A stretch of 64,000 nt of DNA, taken from the NCBI GenBank assembly GCA_036383255.1, contig DASVOS010000004.1, positions 310,001-374,000 on the forward strand, in the 5' to 3' direction. The translations under genes were made by a program, and so were the position numbers. The stretch comes from Gammaproteobacteria bacterium (GTDB lineage Bacteria; Pseudomonadota; Gammaproteobacteria; Natronospirales; REEB76). This document shows positions 24,406 to 33,330 of the stretch, piece by piece (within the stretch, counting starts at the first letter, position 1; every line of letters starts with the position of its first letter). The notes below the pieces were generated by a model. That model did not search any database. It was not told the origin of the DNA and was given only the letters and a program-made list of their open reading frames with translations.

Positions 24406-25187
24406 GATCCGCCGCGCTCGTCCTGCTCGGGAGCCTGTGCACCGCCGCCGTCGCGGCGGACATCCCGCCGTCCGCGCCGCCGCCGTCACTACCGCCCGTG
24501 TACATCGCGGTGGTCATCGACGATCTCGGCAACAGCTGGGAGGAGGGCCGGCGCACGGTGGCGCTGCCGGGACCGGTGGCCTGCTCCATCCTGCCCCACA
24601 CCGAGCGCGCCGAGGACATCGCAAACCTGGCCTACGCCGCCCGCAAGGAAGTGCTGCTGCACCTGCCCATGCAGTCCGTGGGCGAGCACCGCCTGGGTTC
24701 CGGCGCCGTGACGCTCGACATGAAGGAGCGGGACATCCGCGCCACCGTGGCGGACGACCTCGTCTCCATCCCGCACGTGGTGGGCATGAACAACCACGAG
24801 GGCAGCCTCATGACCCAGCATCCGGGCGACATGGCCTGGGTGATGCAGGCCCTGCGCGAGGCCGGGCCGTACTTCTATATAGACAGCTTCACTTCGGCAG
24901 ACAGCGTCGCCTACCAGATCGCGCGGGAGCAGCATGTGCCGGCGGCGCGCCGCAACGTGTTCCTGGATGACGACAACGACGAGGCCTCGGTCAGATTACA
25001 GTGGAACCGCCTGCTTAAGCTCGCCCGCCGCCACGGCTTCGCGCTGGCCATCGGCCATCCGCGGCCAGCGACGCTGGCGGTGCTGGAGCAGGAGTTGCCG
25101 AAGCTCGCGGCGCAGGGCGTGGTGCTGGTGGCGCCGTCGAAGATCGTGGAGCTGCAGGAAAAGAATCCTCTATCAACTTCGAATTGA
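24402..25187 (+). CDS. Divergent polysaccharide deacetylase family protein (YibQ-like)
   Basis: Exported protein, 261 aa, of the divergent polysaccharide deacetylase group (DUF610, E. coli YibQ). After a signal peptide and a Pro-rich linker, YIAVVIDDLGNS starts the NodB-like barrel, followed by VLLHLPMQ, GMNNHEGS (metal-site region), FYIDSFTSADSVA and ALAIGHPRPATLAVLE. The metal-binding Asp and His are plausibly kept, but the activity of this group is not established. It is coupled to the CTP gene. The last ~10 codons (after IVELQE) are AT rich, at the border of the foreign islet that follows. Confidence 0.88.
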   Translation: MRSAALVLLGSLCTAAVAADIPPSAPPPSLPPVYIAVVIDDLGNSWEEGRRTVALPGPVACSILPHTERAEDIANLAYAARKEVLLHLPMQSVGEHRLGSGAVTLDMKERDIRATVADDLVSIPHVVGMNNHEGSLMTQHPGDMAWVMQALREAGPYFYIDSFTSADSVAYQIAREQHVPAARRNVFLDDDNDEASVRLQWNRLLKLARRHGFALAIGHPRPATLAVLEQELPKLAAQGVVLVAPSKIVELQEKNPLSTSN

Positions 25188-25190
25188 TAA

Positions 25191-25823
25191 TCAACTGAGA
25201 TGCATCACCCAACCGCCGTAATCCTCAGGATTAAAATCTCTAAAATCGATGTCCTCTCTTGGATATAGCGTAGAAAGAACATCTTCAAAAGGCGGATGTG
25301 CAGGAGTTAACGAGAAAATCCGAGCAAATTTAGGTCGACTTTTATAGCAGTAATAACTCACTAGATGTTTAGTGTTATCGTCCAGTCTGAACTTGTAATT
25401 TGTGTTGTACAAAAGTAGAACAATGGGTAAGTGTCCTCGATATTTTTCTGATTTCTTGATTATTTCTTCATGGATAAATGCACTTCTCTGCAAAGGATCG
25501 TAGCCTTTAGGCGCCTCTTCATGTGTTGTTTTATAGAAAGCTAGAGGGGCGACCTCCATCAGTTCCAAAAAGGCATCCCCATAAGGCGTCGAAACCAAGA
25601 AATCTAAATCATCTTGTTTGTTTATCCGCAAATTAGAAAAGAAAGGGTTTAGGTTTTCTTTTATGAACGCTTTCGCGTCAGCCTCCATAAATCTAGTAGC
25701 GATAAACTTTTCTATCTCTTCTTTGGTCCCAGGAAAAGAAACCCTTTCGAAATTTCCATGCGCGACACCGTGCTCGTCTATATAGACATGATCATTTCCA
25801 ATGATTCCAGTGGGCTTTTTCAT
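25191..25823 (-). CDS. Orphan protein in AT-rich islet
   Basis: Soluble protein of 210 aa that I do not recognise. Base composition is far more AT rich than its neighbours (a 60-base sample at 25261-25320 is 42% GC), pointing to horizontal transfer. It is rich in Lys, Phe, Tyr and Asp, with FPGTKEEIEKFIATRFMEADAKAFI near the start, a QDDLDFLVSTPYGDAFLELMEV stretch, HLPIVLLLYNTNYKFRL and a C-terminus VMHLS. The acidic-strand-acidic pattern faintly recalls nuclease-type folds, but this is only a guess. The ATG at 25823 is chosen (GGTGAT upstream); a TTG at 25934 would add 37 residues. No partner toxin, antitoxin or transposase gene is adjacent. Confidence 0.7.
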   Translation of the reverse strand: MKKPTGIIGNDHVYIDEHGVAHGNFERVSFPGTKEEIEKFIATRFMEADAKAFIKENLNPFFSNLRINKQDDLDFLVSTPYGDAFLELMEVAPLAFYKTTHEEAPKGYDPLQRSAFIHEEIIKKSEKYRGHLPIVLLLYNTNYKFRLDDNTKHLVSYYCYKSRPKFARIFSLTPAHPPFEDVLSTLYPREDIDFRDFNPEDYGGWVMHLS

Positions 25824-25939
25824 ATTGATATCACCACACGATTTCGGCCTCTGCTTTGCCTCATGGAGGAGAAATACGGGACAGACCACGTCTAATTGCA
25901 ATCCCCCTCCTCTTGTCACAAAAGATTCATACAAGGTGA

Positions 25940-26014
25940 CCCCCGATGATTCGATCGGGGGAGGGGCTATCCAGTTTGGTCTTGCCTGTTTAGCATCCGG
26001 CTAAAAAAGACAGG
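25940..26014. terminator. Two hairpins at the right border of the AT-rich islet
   Basis: CCCCCGAT/ATCGGGGG (25940-25947 with 25954-25961) forms an 8-bp stem with a 6-nt loop. TTTAGC/GCTAAA (25989-25994 with 26000-26005), extended by CCTG/CAGG, forms a second hairpin followed on the plus strand by an A run. They lie between the orphan gene and the stop of the DUF2846 lipoprotein gene and may terminate the latter on the minus strand. Confidence 0.45.
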
Positions 26015-26015
26015 G

Positions 26016-26459
26016 TCAGGGATGGTCCGTCAGACGCAGGTCGGCCATGTCGGACTGGGCATCTACAGCCTCCACTCGTTCGAACGCCACTTCCATCAGG
26101 ACCAACTTGGGGTCGAACTTCTTGAACACCAGTTTCAAGTAGTAGCTGTGGCCCGCTTCGAAGTCGCCGGTATATTCGGTGCCGCCTATGTCCCAGGCGT
26201 ATGAAGCCAGCGTGTGCTTCCCAGGTGCGAGGTAGGCATAGGAGACGCTGCCGTTGGGGATGAGCCATAGGCTCTTGCCCCCTTCCTGTATCAGGACCTT
26301 CTTGCTGTCAAACGCAAGGAGATCCTCGCGGTAGACGAACACCAGGGCTTGGTCCGGCCTGACCGTCGGGGCAGCATGGTTCTTGAACTTCTCGGCGTCA
26401 GGCACGCTGGCGCAAGCGCCGATAAGGACGAATAAGAGCAGGCTCGTCAGGCGGCGCAT
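26016..26459 (-). CDS. DUF2846-type lipoprotein
   Basis: Predicted lipoprotein, 147 aa, with a signal peptide ending in the lipobox LIGAC. The mature part, ALVFVYREDL...SLWLIPNGSVSYAYLAPGKHTLASYAW...YTGDFEAGHSYYLKLVFKKF, follows the DUF2846 beta-sandwich pattern found in small envelope lipoproteins of unknown function. It is 14 bp downstream of the large sensor cyclase and on the same strand, so co-transcription is likely. Confidence 0.82.
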   Translation of the reverse strand: MRRLTSLLLFVLIGACASVPDAEKFKNHAAPTVRPDQALVFVYREDLLAFDSKKVLIQEGGKSLWLIPNGSVSYAYLAPGKHTLASYAWDIGGTEYTGDFEAGHSYYLKLVFKKFDPKLVLMEVAFERVEAVDAQSDMADLRLTDHP

Positions 26460-26473
26460 AGACAGTTCCTTGT

Positions 26474-29400
26474 TTAGCTGGATACCACGACCCGGTTACG
26501 GCCCTTCTGCTTCGCTTCGTACAGAGCCCGGTCCGCGGCGTTGATGAGCGCGCTGATGCTGGTGGTGGCGCGGTTGTAGGTGGCGATGCCGATGCTGACC
26601 GTCACCTTCACCGGGCCCTGGGGCGAGTCCACCGTGAGCGTCTCCACCGCGTGACGCAACCGCTCCGCGGCGTCCAGCGCCAGGTCCGCCGCCGTCTCCG
26701 GCAGGAACGCCACGAACTCCTCGCCGCCGTAGCGGCCGATCACGTCCTGCTGGCGCAGGCAGGCGCGGCAGCTGTCCGCCAGCACCCGCAGCACCCGGTC
26801 GCCGGTCTCGTGGCCATAGCTGTCGTTGACGCGCTTGAAGTGGTCCACGTCCAGCATCAGCACCGAGAGCTCCCGCTGGTAGCGGCGGCTGCGGTCGAAC
26901 TCCGCCTCGGCCCGCTGCAGGAAGCTGCGGCGGATGGCCAGGCGTGTCAGGCCGTCGGTGGTGGCGAGCCGCTCCAGGTCCTTGATCAGCAGCGCGCGGT
27001 CCAGGGCCACGCTCACCTGCTTGGCCATGGCAGCGGCGATGTCCAGGCCCTGGGCCTGGATGGTCTTGGCCGCGCGTCCCACCAGCAGCAACCTGTAGGG
27101 CCTGTTGCCGGAGACCAGCGGTACCGCGAGGTAATGGCGCGGTGCCTGGCCGGCGGGCTCCAGCGTCGCCGCCTCCGCGTCCGTGAGCAGGCGCGGCAGC
27201 GGATCCTTGCGCAGCGCTGCCGCTACCTGCGCATGCGCGCTCGGCCAGCGCTCGTGGTAGAGCTGCTCCACCGCGTCGCCGCCGCGGCAGCCGATGAGCG
27301 TGAGACCGGCTTCCCGCTCCACGTAGAACAGCGCCCGGTCGTACTCGATGAACTTCATCAGGCTGTCCAGGAGGCAGGCGGCGATGGCGTTCTCGTCCTC
27401 CAGCGCGGTGACGGACTGGATGAGCTGGTGCAGCGCCTCGGCCCAGCGGCGGCGGTTGCGCTCCTCGGCATAGGCCTGGCGCCGCTTCAGGGAGCGGGCG
27501 AACAGGTAGAACCCGCCGCCGCCCACCAGCAGCGCCGCGAGCGCGTATCCCAGGTAAGCCCACCAGCTGCGCCAGGGCGGCGGCAGCACATCGATGGCGA
27601 GCGTCGCCTCGCGCCCGGACCAGGTGATGCCGTCGTTGGAGCCCTTCACATGCAGCACGTAGTGCCCGGGGTCGAGGTTGGTGTAGGTCACGGCGCGCTC
27701 GCCGGCGATGCTGTGCCACTCCTCGTCGAAGCCTTCCAGCGTGTAGCGGAAGCGGTTGCGGACGGGCTGGGCGTAGTCGAAGGCGGCGAACTCGAAGCCC
27801 AGGATGTTGTCCCGGTAGCGCAGCGCCGGCGTCTCGCCCGGTGCTGTCGGCGCCTGCGGCTTGCCCAGCACCGTGAAGCGCGTGATGGCCACGTCCGGCG
27901 CGGGCGAGACACCGTCCAGCGCGGCAGGATGGAAACTGGTGAGGCCGTTGCCGCCGCCGAAGAACAGCTCGCCGTCGGCGGCGGCATAAGCGGCGCCTTC
28001 GTTGAAGCCACCCTTCTGCAGCCCGTCCGGCTCGGCGTAGTTGCGGCGCACCGCACCGTCCGGCGCGAAGCGCGTGACGCCTTTGCCGGTGGCGAGCCAG
28101 AGGTCGCCATCCTGTTCCAGCATCCCGTCGATGCCGAGGTCCGGCAGGCCCTGCGCGAGGCCGTAGTGGCGCACCGCACCGTCCTTGGGGTCGATGGCGT
28201 CGAGTCCGTTGTCGGTGCCGGCCCACACCCGTCCATCGCGGGTGGCGAGGCAGCTCAGCACCGAATCGCTGGCGATGCCGTGGCGCGCGTCGCCCGCCTC
28301 GCTGTACACCTCGAAGCTGTCATGCACGCCGTCGAAGCGCGCCAGGCCCGCCGGGGTCGCCACCCACAGCGCGCCGTCGCGGCTCTGGCACAGGCCCCCG
28401 GCCAAGCCATGCGGCAGCGCGTCGGCGCGCCTGGGGTCCGGCATGAAGCGGCGCAGCACCTTGCCGGCGGCGGGATCGAACTGCACCAGCCCGGACTCGG
28501 TGCCGACCCACAGGCGGCCCTGGGCATCCTCGAATATGGAGTTCACGCTGTTCTGGTAAGGGTCGCCACCCGCGCCCGCCAGCGGGTGGAACGCGAAGCT
28601 GTCGCTCGCCGGCAGGTAGCGCGCGATGCCGTAGTCGGTGCCGAACCACAGGCGCCCCTCCCGGTCGCCATGGATCGCGTTCACTGCCTTGTCGTCCGGC
28701 GTGGAGGCCGGCCGCCCCGGCAGGATGTACTGCCGGTAATGGCGGCGCGTGGGATCGAGGCGCGTGAGGCCCTTGAGGGTGCCCACCCACAGCGTGCCGT
28801 CCGCTTGCTTGTAGATGGAGGTGACGAAGTCGCCGGCGAGTCCGTCGGCGGAACCCGGGTGTGAATGGTAATAGCCGAACACCTGGGTGCGCGGGTTGTA
28901 GATGTCGATGCCGCTGTAGTAGCCGCCGATCCAGTACAGGCCGGTGCGGTCCTGGTAGAGCGTGTGCAGGTCGTCGTCCCTCAGGCTCGCGGGGTCCGTG
29001 GGATCGTGCCGGTAGCTCGTGAAGCAGCCGCTCTTGGGATCGAAGCGGGCGAGGCCGCCGTGCAGGAGCGTGATCCACAGGTCGCCTTCCGCGTCCTGCA
29101 CCATGCCGCGCACGTGGTCGCTGTAGAGCGCGCACTCCAGGCCGGGCTGCATGACGTGGAACGCCGTGAGCACGTCGCCCGCATCCACCACGCCGATGCC
29201 GTGCTCGCTGCCGATCCACAGCCGGCCGGCGCGGTCAGCGTAGAGCCGGCTGATGGGCGCCACGTCCAGCACCGGTTGCGCCCGGGCGAGCAGCGCGGGC
29301 GCACCCTTGAGCGCGAGGCGCACCAGCGTGTCGCGCTGCTCGTCGTACCAGAACACGCCATGGTCCGAACCCACCCAGAGGCGGCCGCGCGCATCCTCCT

Positions 29401-29995
29401 GCAGCGAGAGGATGCGTTCACCGTTCGGCAGCGTGGAATGCGTGGCGTAGTGGCGGAAGTCGGCGCCGCCGCCGTCGAGCCGGTCCACGCCGTGGTCCGT
29501 GCCGACCCACAGCCGGCCCTTATGGTCGAACAAGAGCGCGAACACCCTGTCGTCAGCGAGGCTGCCGGTCCGGTCCGCGGCATGGGTGTGGTGCACGAAG
29601 CGCGCCTCGCCGGGCGCGAGGCTGTCGAGTCCCGCGCCCTCGGTGCCGGCCCAGAGCGTGCCGTCCGGCGCGAAGGCCAGCGTGGTGACGATGTTCTGTG
29701 CCAGGGAGTCCGGCTCATGCGGGTCATGCAGGTAGGTGACGAAGCGGTAGCCGTCGTAGCGCTGCAGACCGTTGTCGGTGGCGATCCACATGTAGCCCAC
29801 CTTGTCCTGCAGCAGCGCCTGCACGTTGCCGCTGGCGAGGCCGTCCTCGGTGTCGAAGTGGCGGAAGTGGGGCGTGGAACCGGGCGGGTAGGGGACGGCG
29901 GGTGCGGGGTGAGCAGCTGGGACCGGCATGAGCCAGGCAGCCAGCATGAGGCCCGGCAGGGAGAGACGGCCGACGGAGCGCTTTGGGCTCGGCAT
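26474..29995 (-). CDS. Propeller-sensor GAF-GGDEF diguanylate cyclase
   Basis: Very large membrane sensor, 1173 aa. Signal peptide, then about 700 residues of Reg_prop repeats (GTLWAGTEGAGLDSL, GRLWVGTDHGVDRL and many similar) expected to fold as two beta-propellers, a Y_Y_Y domain (LEGFDEEWHSIAGER...LDPGHYVLHVKGSN), one TM helix (LGYALAALLVGGGGFYLFA), a GAF domain (~residues 850-1000) and a C-terminal GGDEF domain. The active site is GGEEF with an intact I-site RQQD. The usual TDxLTGLxNRR turn reads TDGLTRLAIRR. The architecture parallels hybrid two-component sensors for glycans, with c-di-GMP as output. The ligand is unknown. Confidence 0.92.
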   Translation of the reverse strand: MPSPKRSVGRLSLPGLMLAAWLMPVPAAHPAPAVPYPPGSTPHFRHFDTEDGLASGNVQALLQDKVGYMWIATDNGLQRYDGYRFVTYLHDPHEPDSLAQNIVTTLAFAPDGTLWAGTEGAGLDSLAPGEARFVHHTHAADRTGSLADDRVFALLFDHKGRLWVGTDHGVDRLDGGGADFRHYATHSTLPNGERILSLQEDARGRLWVGSDHGVFWYDEQRDTLVRLALKGAPALLARAQPVLDVAPISRLYADRAGRLWIGSEHGIGVVDAGDVLTAFHVMQPGLECALYSDHVRGMVQDAEGDLWITLLHGGLARFDPKSGCFTSYRHDPTDPASLRDDDLHTLYQDRTGLYWIGGYYSGIDIYNPRTQVFGYYHSHPGSADGLAGDFVTSIYKQADGTLWVGTLKGLTRLDPTRRHYRQYILPGRPASTPDDKAVNAIHGDREGRLWFGTDYGIARYLPASDSFAFHPLAGAGGDPYQNSVNSIFEDAQGRLWVGTESGLVQFDPAAGKVLRRFMPDPRRADALPHGLAGGLCQSRDGALWVATPAGLARFDGVHDSFEVYSEAGDARHGIASDSVLSCLATRDGRVWAGTDNGLDAIDPKDGAVRHYGLAQGLPDLGIDGMLEQDGDLWLATGKGVTRFAPDGAVRRNYAEPDGLQKGGFNEGAAYAAADGELFFGGGNGLTSFHPAALDGVSPAPDVAITRFTVLGKPQAPTAPGETPALRYRDNILGFEFAAFDYAQPVRNRFRYTLEGFDEEWHSIAGERAVTYTNLDPGHYVLHVKGSNDGITWSGREATLAIDVLPPPWRSWWAYLGYALAALLVGGGGFYLFARSLKRRQAYAEERNRRRWAEALHQLIQSVTALEDENAIAACLLDSLMKFIEYDRALFYVEREAGLTLIGCRGGDAVEQLYHERWPSAHAQVAAALRKDPLPRLLTDAEAATLEPAGQAPRHYLAVPLVSGNRPYRLLLVGRAAKTIQAQGLDIAAAMAKQVSVALDRALLIKDLERLATTDGLTRLAIRRSFLQRAEAEFDRSRRYQRELSVLMLDVDHFKRVNDSYGHETGDRVLRVLADSCRACLRQQDVIGRYGGEEFVAFLPETAADLALDAAERLRHAVETLTVDSPQGPVKVTVSIGIATYNRATTSISALINAADRALYEAKQKGRNRVVVSS

Positions 29996-30081
29996 GGAGG
30001 CTACCGGTTCTGTCCCTATGAGATCGGGTCGCGCCCGCTCTTATTTGACAGATTGTTCCCGGATTGGCGGCGCCCGTCCAG

Positions 30082-31722
30082 CTAGGCCGTGAGGAAGCCC
30101 CACAGCAGCAGCGCGGCGCCGGCCACGGCCAGCGCGCCCGCGGGCCAAGCGGGTCCGCCGCCCAGGCCCAGCAGCACCAGCCCGCCCAGGAGCAGTGCCC
30201 CGCCCCCGGCGGCCCGGTAGCGGTGCCGGCTCATGGCCTCCAGGGCCGCTTCCCGCTGCAGCTCCCGCGCGGCGTCAGCACGGATCGGGTCTTCTTCCGC
30301 GAGGCGCCGCAGGATCGTGTGGAGGCGGCCCGGCGCTTCCAGCAGGAGCTCGCGCACCACCGGCAGGCCGTCCAGCACGCGCTTCAGGGTGGCGCGGGGT
30401 CCCATGCGCTCGCGGGTCCAGTCCTCCAGGAAGGGCTTGGCGGTCTGCCACAGGTCGAGCTCCGGGTAGAGCTCGCGGCCCAGGCCCTCGATGTTGAACA
30501 GCGTCTTCTGCAGCAGCACCAGCTGCGGCTGCACTTCCATGTTGAAGCGGCGCGCGGTCTGGAACAGGCGCAGCAGCACCTGGGCGAAGGAGATGTCCTT
30601 GAGCGGCTTGTTGAAGATCGGCTCGCACACCGAGCGGATCGCCATCTCGAACTCGTCGGCGCGGGTGCCCGGCGGCACCCAGGATGATTCCACGTGCAGT
30701 TCCGCCACGCGCCGGTAGTCGCGCTGGAAGAACGCCAGGAAGTTCTCGGCCAGATAGTACTGGTCGCGGCGGCTTAGGGTGCCGATGATGCCGAAGTCCA
30801 CGGCCATGTAGATGGGCCGCTGCGGGTCCTCGACGCCGACGAAGATGTTGCCGGGGTGCATGTCGGCGTGGAAGAAGTTGTGCTTGAACACCTGCGTGAA
30901 GAAGATGGTCACGCCGTTCTCGGCCAGGCGCTTCATGTCCGTGCCGCGGGCGCGCAGCGTGGCGAGGTCGCTCACCGGCACGCCGTGGATGCGCTCCATG
31001 ACCATCACGTCGCGCCGGGTCAGGTCCCAGAACACCTCGGGCACGTACAAGAGGTCCGAGCCCTCGAAGTTGCGCTTGAGCTGGGTGGCGTTGGCCGCCT
31101 CGCGCACCAGGTCGAGCTCGTCCAGCACGGTCTTCTCGTACTCCGCCACCACCTCCAGCGGGCGCAGGCGGCGGCCGTCGCTGGAATAGGCCTCCGCCAG
31201 GCGCGCGATGAAGTAGAGGACGTCCAGGTCCGCACGCACCAGCCTCTCCACGCCGGGCCGCAGCACCTTCACCACCACCTCGCGGCCGTCCTTGAGCTTC
31301 GCCGCGTGCACCTGGGCGATGGAGGCGGAGGCCAACGGCGTCTCGTCGAATGCGGCAAAGAGCTCCGTCACCGGCTGGCCGAGGGAGCGCTCCACGATGA
31401 TGCGTGCCTCGCGGCCCGGGAACGGCGGCACCTGGTCCTGCAGCTTCGCCAGCTCGTCGGCGATGTCCAGCGACAGGAGGTCGCGGCGCGTGGAGAGCAC
31501 CTGGCCGAACTTGACGAAGACGGGGCCGAGTTCCTCCAGCGACAGGCGGATGCGCTCGCCGCGGGTGATGGCCTTGCTGCGGGTCCAGTAGAAGGGGTTG
31601 AAGTAGACGATGAAGCGCATGGGCCGGAAGAGGTGCGTGGCGAGCACGATCTCCCCGAGGCCGTGGCGCATCAGGACCCAGTTCACGCGCCACAGGCGCA
31701 AGGCCTGGCGGGCGGTGATCAT
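30082..31722 (-). CDS. ubiB: Ubiquinone biosynthesis kinase-like protein UbiB
   Basis: Membrane-associated atypical (ADCK/ABC1) kinase-like protein, 546 aa, required for ubiquinone biosynthesis. Landmarks: the KxGQ motif in [15 protein letters not shown], the Ala-rich nucleotide loop [10 protein letters not shown], the catalytic-loop equivalent HADMHPGN and the metal-binding DFG in VDFGIIGTL. Two C-terminal TM helices ([16 protein letters not shown] and [18 protein letters not shown]) anchor it. Its start overlaps the ubiJ stop by 4 bp; the ubiE-ubiJ-ubiB order is the standard gammaproteobacterial one. Confidence 0.96.
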   Translation of the reverse strand: MITARQALRLWRVNWVLMRHGLGEIVLATHLFRPMRFIVYFNPFYWTRSKAITRGERIRLSLEELGPVFVKFGQVLSTRRDLLSLDIADELAKLQDQVPPFPGREARIIVERSLGQPVTELFAAFDETPLASASIAQVHAAKLKDGREVVVKVLRPGVERLVRADLDVLYFIARLAEAYSSDGRRLRPLEVVAEYEKTVLDELDLVREAANATQLKRNFEGSDLLYVPEVFWDLTRRDVMVMERIHGVPVSDLATLRARGTDMKRLAENGVTIFFTQVFKHNFFHADMHPGNIFVGVEDPQRPIYMAVDFGIIGTLSRRDQYYLAENFLAFFQRDYRRVAELHVESSWVPPGTRADEFEMAIRSVCEPIFNKPLKDISFAQVLLRLFQTARRFNMEVQPQLVLLQKTLFNIEGLGRELYPELDLWQTAKPFLEDWTRERMGPRATLKRVLDGLPVVRELLLEAPGRLHTILRRLAEEDPIRADAARELQREAALEAMSRHRYRAAGGGALLLGGLVLLGLGGGPAWPAGALAVAGAALLLWGFLTA

Positions 31723-32342
31723 GTGGGCCGCCTCAGGCGCGACTCGGCGCGCTTCACCCGCGCTGTGAGGCGCTCGGCGTCATCGCGCAGCCGGTCCACG
31801 CCGGCGAGGAAACCCTCCACCTCGTGGCGCGGCGGCAGCTCGCGGGACTCGTAGTGAAGGTAGTCGGCCACGTCCCGGCCGAGGCGGCTGCCCGCGTCGC
31901 GGCCCCAGCCGAGGAAACCGTGCACGGCGTTGCCCACCTGGCGCGCCGCCACGTCGCCGATGCGCCGTGCCAGGAGTTCCTCCCAGTCCAGGTCGGCGTT
32001 CTTCAGCAGGCGCGAGAACACCTGCGCCGTCTCCGCCTCGCCGCTGATGGTCATGCCCTTGGGGATCGCCTCGCCGTCGCGCTTCAGGGCCGCCGCGGCG
32101 AGGGAGGCGGCGGGCGCGCGCACCGTGATGTCCGCCGCGCCGTGGTAGTCCGCCGCCACGGTCATGCGGCCGCCCTGGGGCAGGAAGTGCAGCGTGAGCG
32201 GCAGGCCGATGAGTTCCAGGCGGATGACCTTGCCCTCGAGCTTCGCGAGGTCCGCGCGCGCCGCGCTGGAGCCCTGCAGCGAGGTCTCTAGCGCCTTCTC
32301 GACTCCCGCGGCAATCAGGTCGCCGAAGGGCAGCGCGCTCAC
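31719..32342 (-). CDS. ubiJ: Ubiquinone biosynthesis accessory factor UbiJ (SCP2 domain)
   Basis: Cytosolic lipid-binding accessory protein of the Ubi complex, 207 aa. The SCP2 sterol-carrier-like domain occupies about residues 18-120 ([43 protein letters not shown]), and a C-terminal coiled segment ([27 protein letters not shown]) is typical. It is thought to hold the hydrophobic ubiquinone intermediates. It is coupled to both ubiE and ubiB by 4-bp overlaps. Confidence 0.93.
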   Translation of the reverse strand: MSALPFGDLIAAGVEKALETSLQGSSAARADLAKLEGKVIRLELIGLPLTLHFLPQGGRMTVAADYHGAADITVRAPAASLAAAALKRDGEAIPKGMTISGEAETAQVFSRLLKNADLDWEELLARRIGDVAARQVGNAVHGFLGWGRDAGSRLGRDVADYLHYESRELPPRHEVEGFLAGVDRLRDDAERLTARVKRAESRLRRPT

Positions 32343-33097
32343 AGCTTGTGGCCCCGGTGCAGGGCGACGATTCCGCCCGAGAGGTTGAAGTAGTCGCAGC
32401 GCTCGAAGCCCGCGGACTGCATCATGCCCTTGAGCGTCTCCTGGTCCGGGTGCATGCGGATGGATTCGGCCAGGTAGCGGTAGCTCGCTTCATCCTTGGC
32501 CACGTACTTGCCGAGCTTCGGCAGTATGTTGAAGGAATAGCTGTCGTAGATCGGCTTAAGGCCGGGCGCCGTGGGATGCGAGAACTCCAGCACCAGCAGC
32601 CGGCCGCCGGGCTTCAGTACCCGGTACATGCTGGCGAGCGCCTCCTGCTTGCGGGTGACGTTGCGCAAGCCGAAGCCGATGGTGACGCAGTGGAAAGAGT
32701 TCGTCGCTAACGGCAGCTTCTCGGCATCGGCGATCGCGTACTGCACGTTGGACGATTCGCCCGCGTCCACCAGCTTGGCGCGGCCGTGGGCCAGCATGGC
32801 GGGGTTGATGTCCGTGAGCAGCACCGAGCCGCTCTCGCCCACCTGCCGAGCCATGCCGCGGGCCAGGTCGCCGCTGCCGCCGGCCACGTCCAGCGCCTGC
32901 TGGCCGGGTTTCAATCCCGTCTGACCCAAGGCGAAGCGCTTCCAGAGGCGGTGCACGCCGAACGACATGAGGTCGTTCATGAGGTCGTAGTTGTCCGCCA
33001 CCGACTCGAACACCCGGCGCACCCGCGCGGCTTTCTCGCCCACGGCGACGCGCTGGTAACCGAAATCGGTGGTGTTGTCGCCGGCGGGCTTGTTCAT
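32339..33097 (-). CDS. ubiE: Ubiquinone/menaquinone C-methyltransferase UbiE
   Basis: SAM-dependent C-methyltransferase, 252 aa, methylating the benzoquinone ring (or demethylmenaquinone). [27 protein letters not shown] and the SAM motif [15 protein letters not shown] are family signatures, as is [25 protein letters not shown]. It is the first of the ubiE-ubiJ-ubiB operon. The 233-bp gap upstream contains the ketosynthase remnant and hairpins that end the pigment cluster. Confidence 0.96.
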   Translation of the reverse strand: MNKPAGDNTTDFGYQRVAVGEKAARVRRVFESVADNYDLMNDLMSFGVHRLWKRFALGQTGLKPGQQALDVAGGSGDLARGMARQVGESGSVLLTDINPAMLAHGRAKLVDAGESSNVQYAIADAEKLPLATNSFHCVTIGFGLRNVTRKQEALASMYRVLKPGGRLLVLEFSHPTAPGLKPIYDSYSFNILPKLGKYVAKDEASYRYLAESIRMHPDQETLKGMMQSAGFERCDYFNLSGGIVALHRGHKL

Positions 33098-33174
33098 GTT
33101 CTGGAGGTAGGTTCGGGACGGCCCATTCTAGCAGCCGCGCCGGGGAGGCCGAAAACCCAGGGAAAGACCGGGTG

Positions 33175-33213
33175 TTAAACCCGTTTGAAGATGAGACTGG
33201 TGTTTATCCCGCC
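33175..33213 (-). pseudogene. Remnant 3' end of a second FabF-type ketosynthase gene
   Basis: Read on the minus strand this encodes GGINTSLIFKRV followed by a TAA stop, the same 12 C-terminal residues as the intact ketosynthase ending at 33331. The DNA differs at several positions (for example ACCGGTG-type codon changes), so it is an older copy and not an assembly echo. Just upstream the frame runs into a 20-bp palindrome and loses any similarity. It is a vestige of a duplicated or replaced ketosynthase gene. Confidence 0.85.
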
Positions 33214-33214
33214 G

Positions 33215-33255
33215 GTTCGCCGCATGCGGCGAACGGGCAGGCAGGATGCCTGCCC
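33215..33255. terminator. Paired hairpins between the KS gene and ubiE
   Basis: A perfect 20-bp palindrome (33215-33234, GTTCGCCGCA and complement) abuts a second hairpin with a 9-bp stem, GGGCAGGCA/TGCCTGCCC (33235-33243 with 33247-33255), and a GGA loop. They lie 75-115 bp beyond the ketosynthase stop and probably end pigment-cluster transcription. The second resembles the stem at 16952-16984 in composition, so a dispersed hairpin family is possible. Confidence 0.55.
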
Positions 33256-33330
33256 CGTGCCGCGCACGTAGCAGGGCGAGAAACACTGTTTCGAGCAAGC
33301 GCGGAAGGCCGTCAGGCCCGGCTTCTTCTC

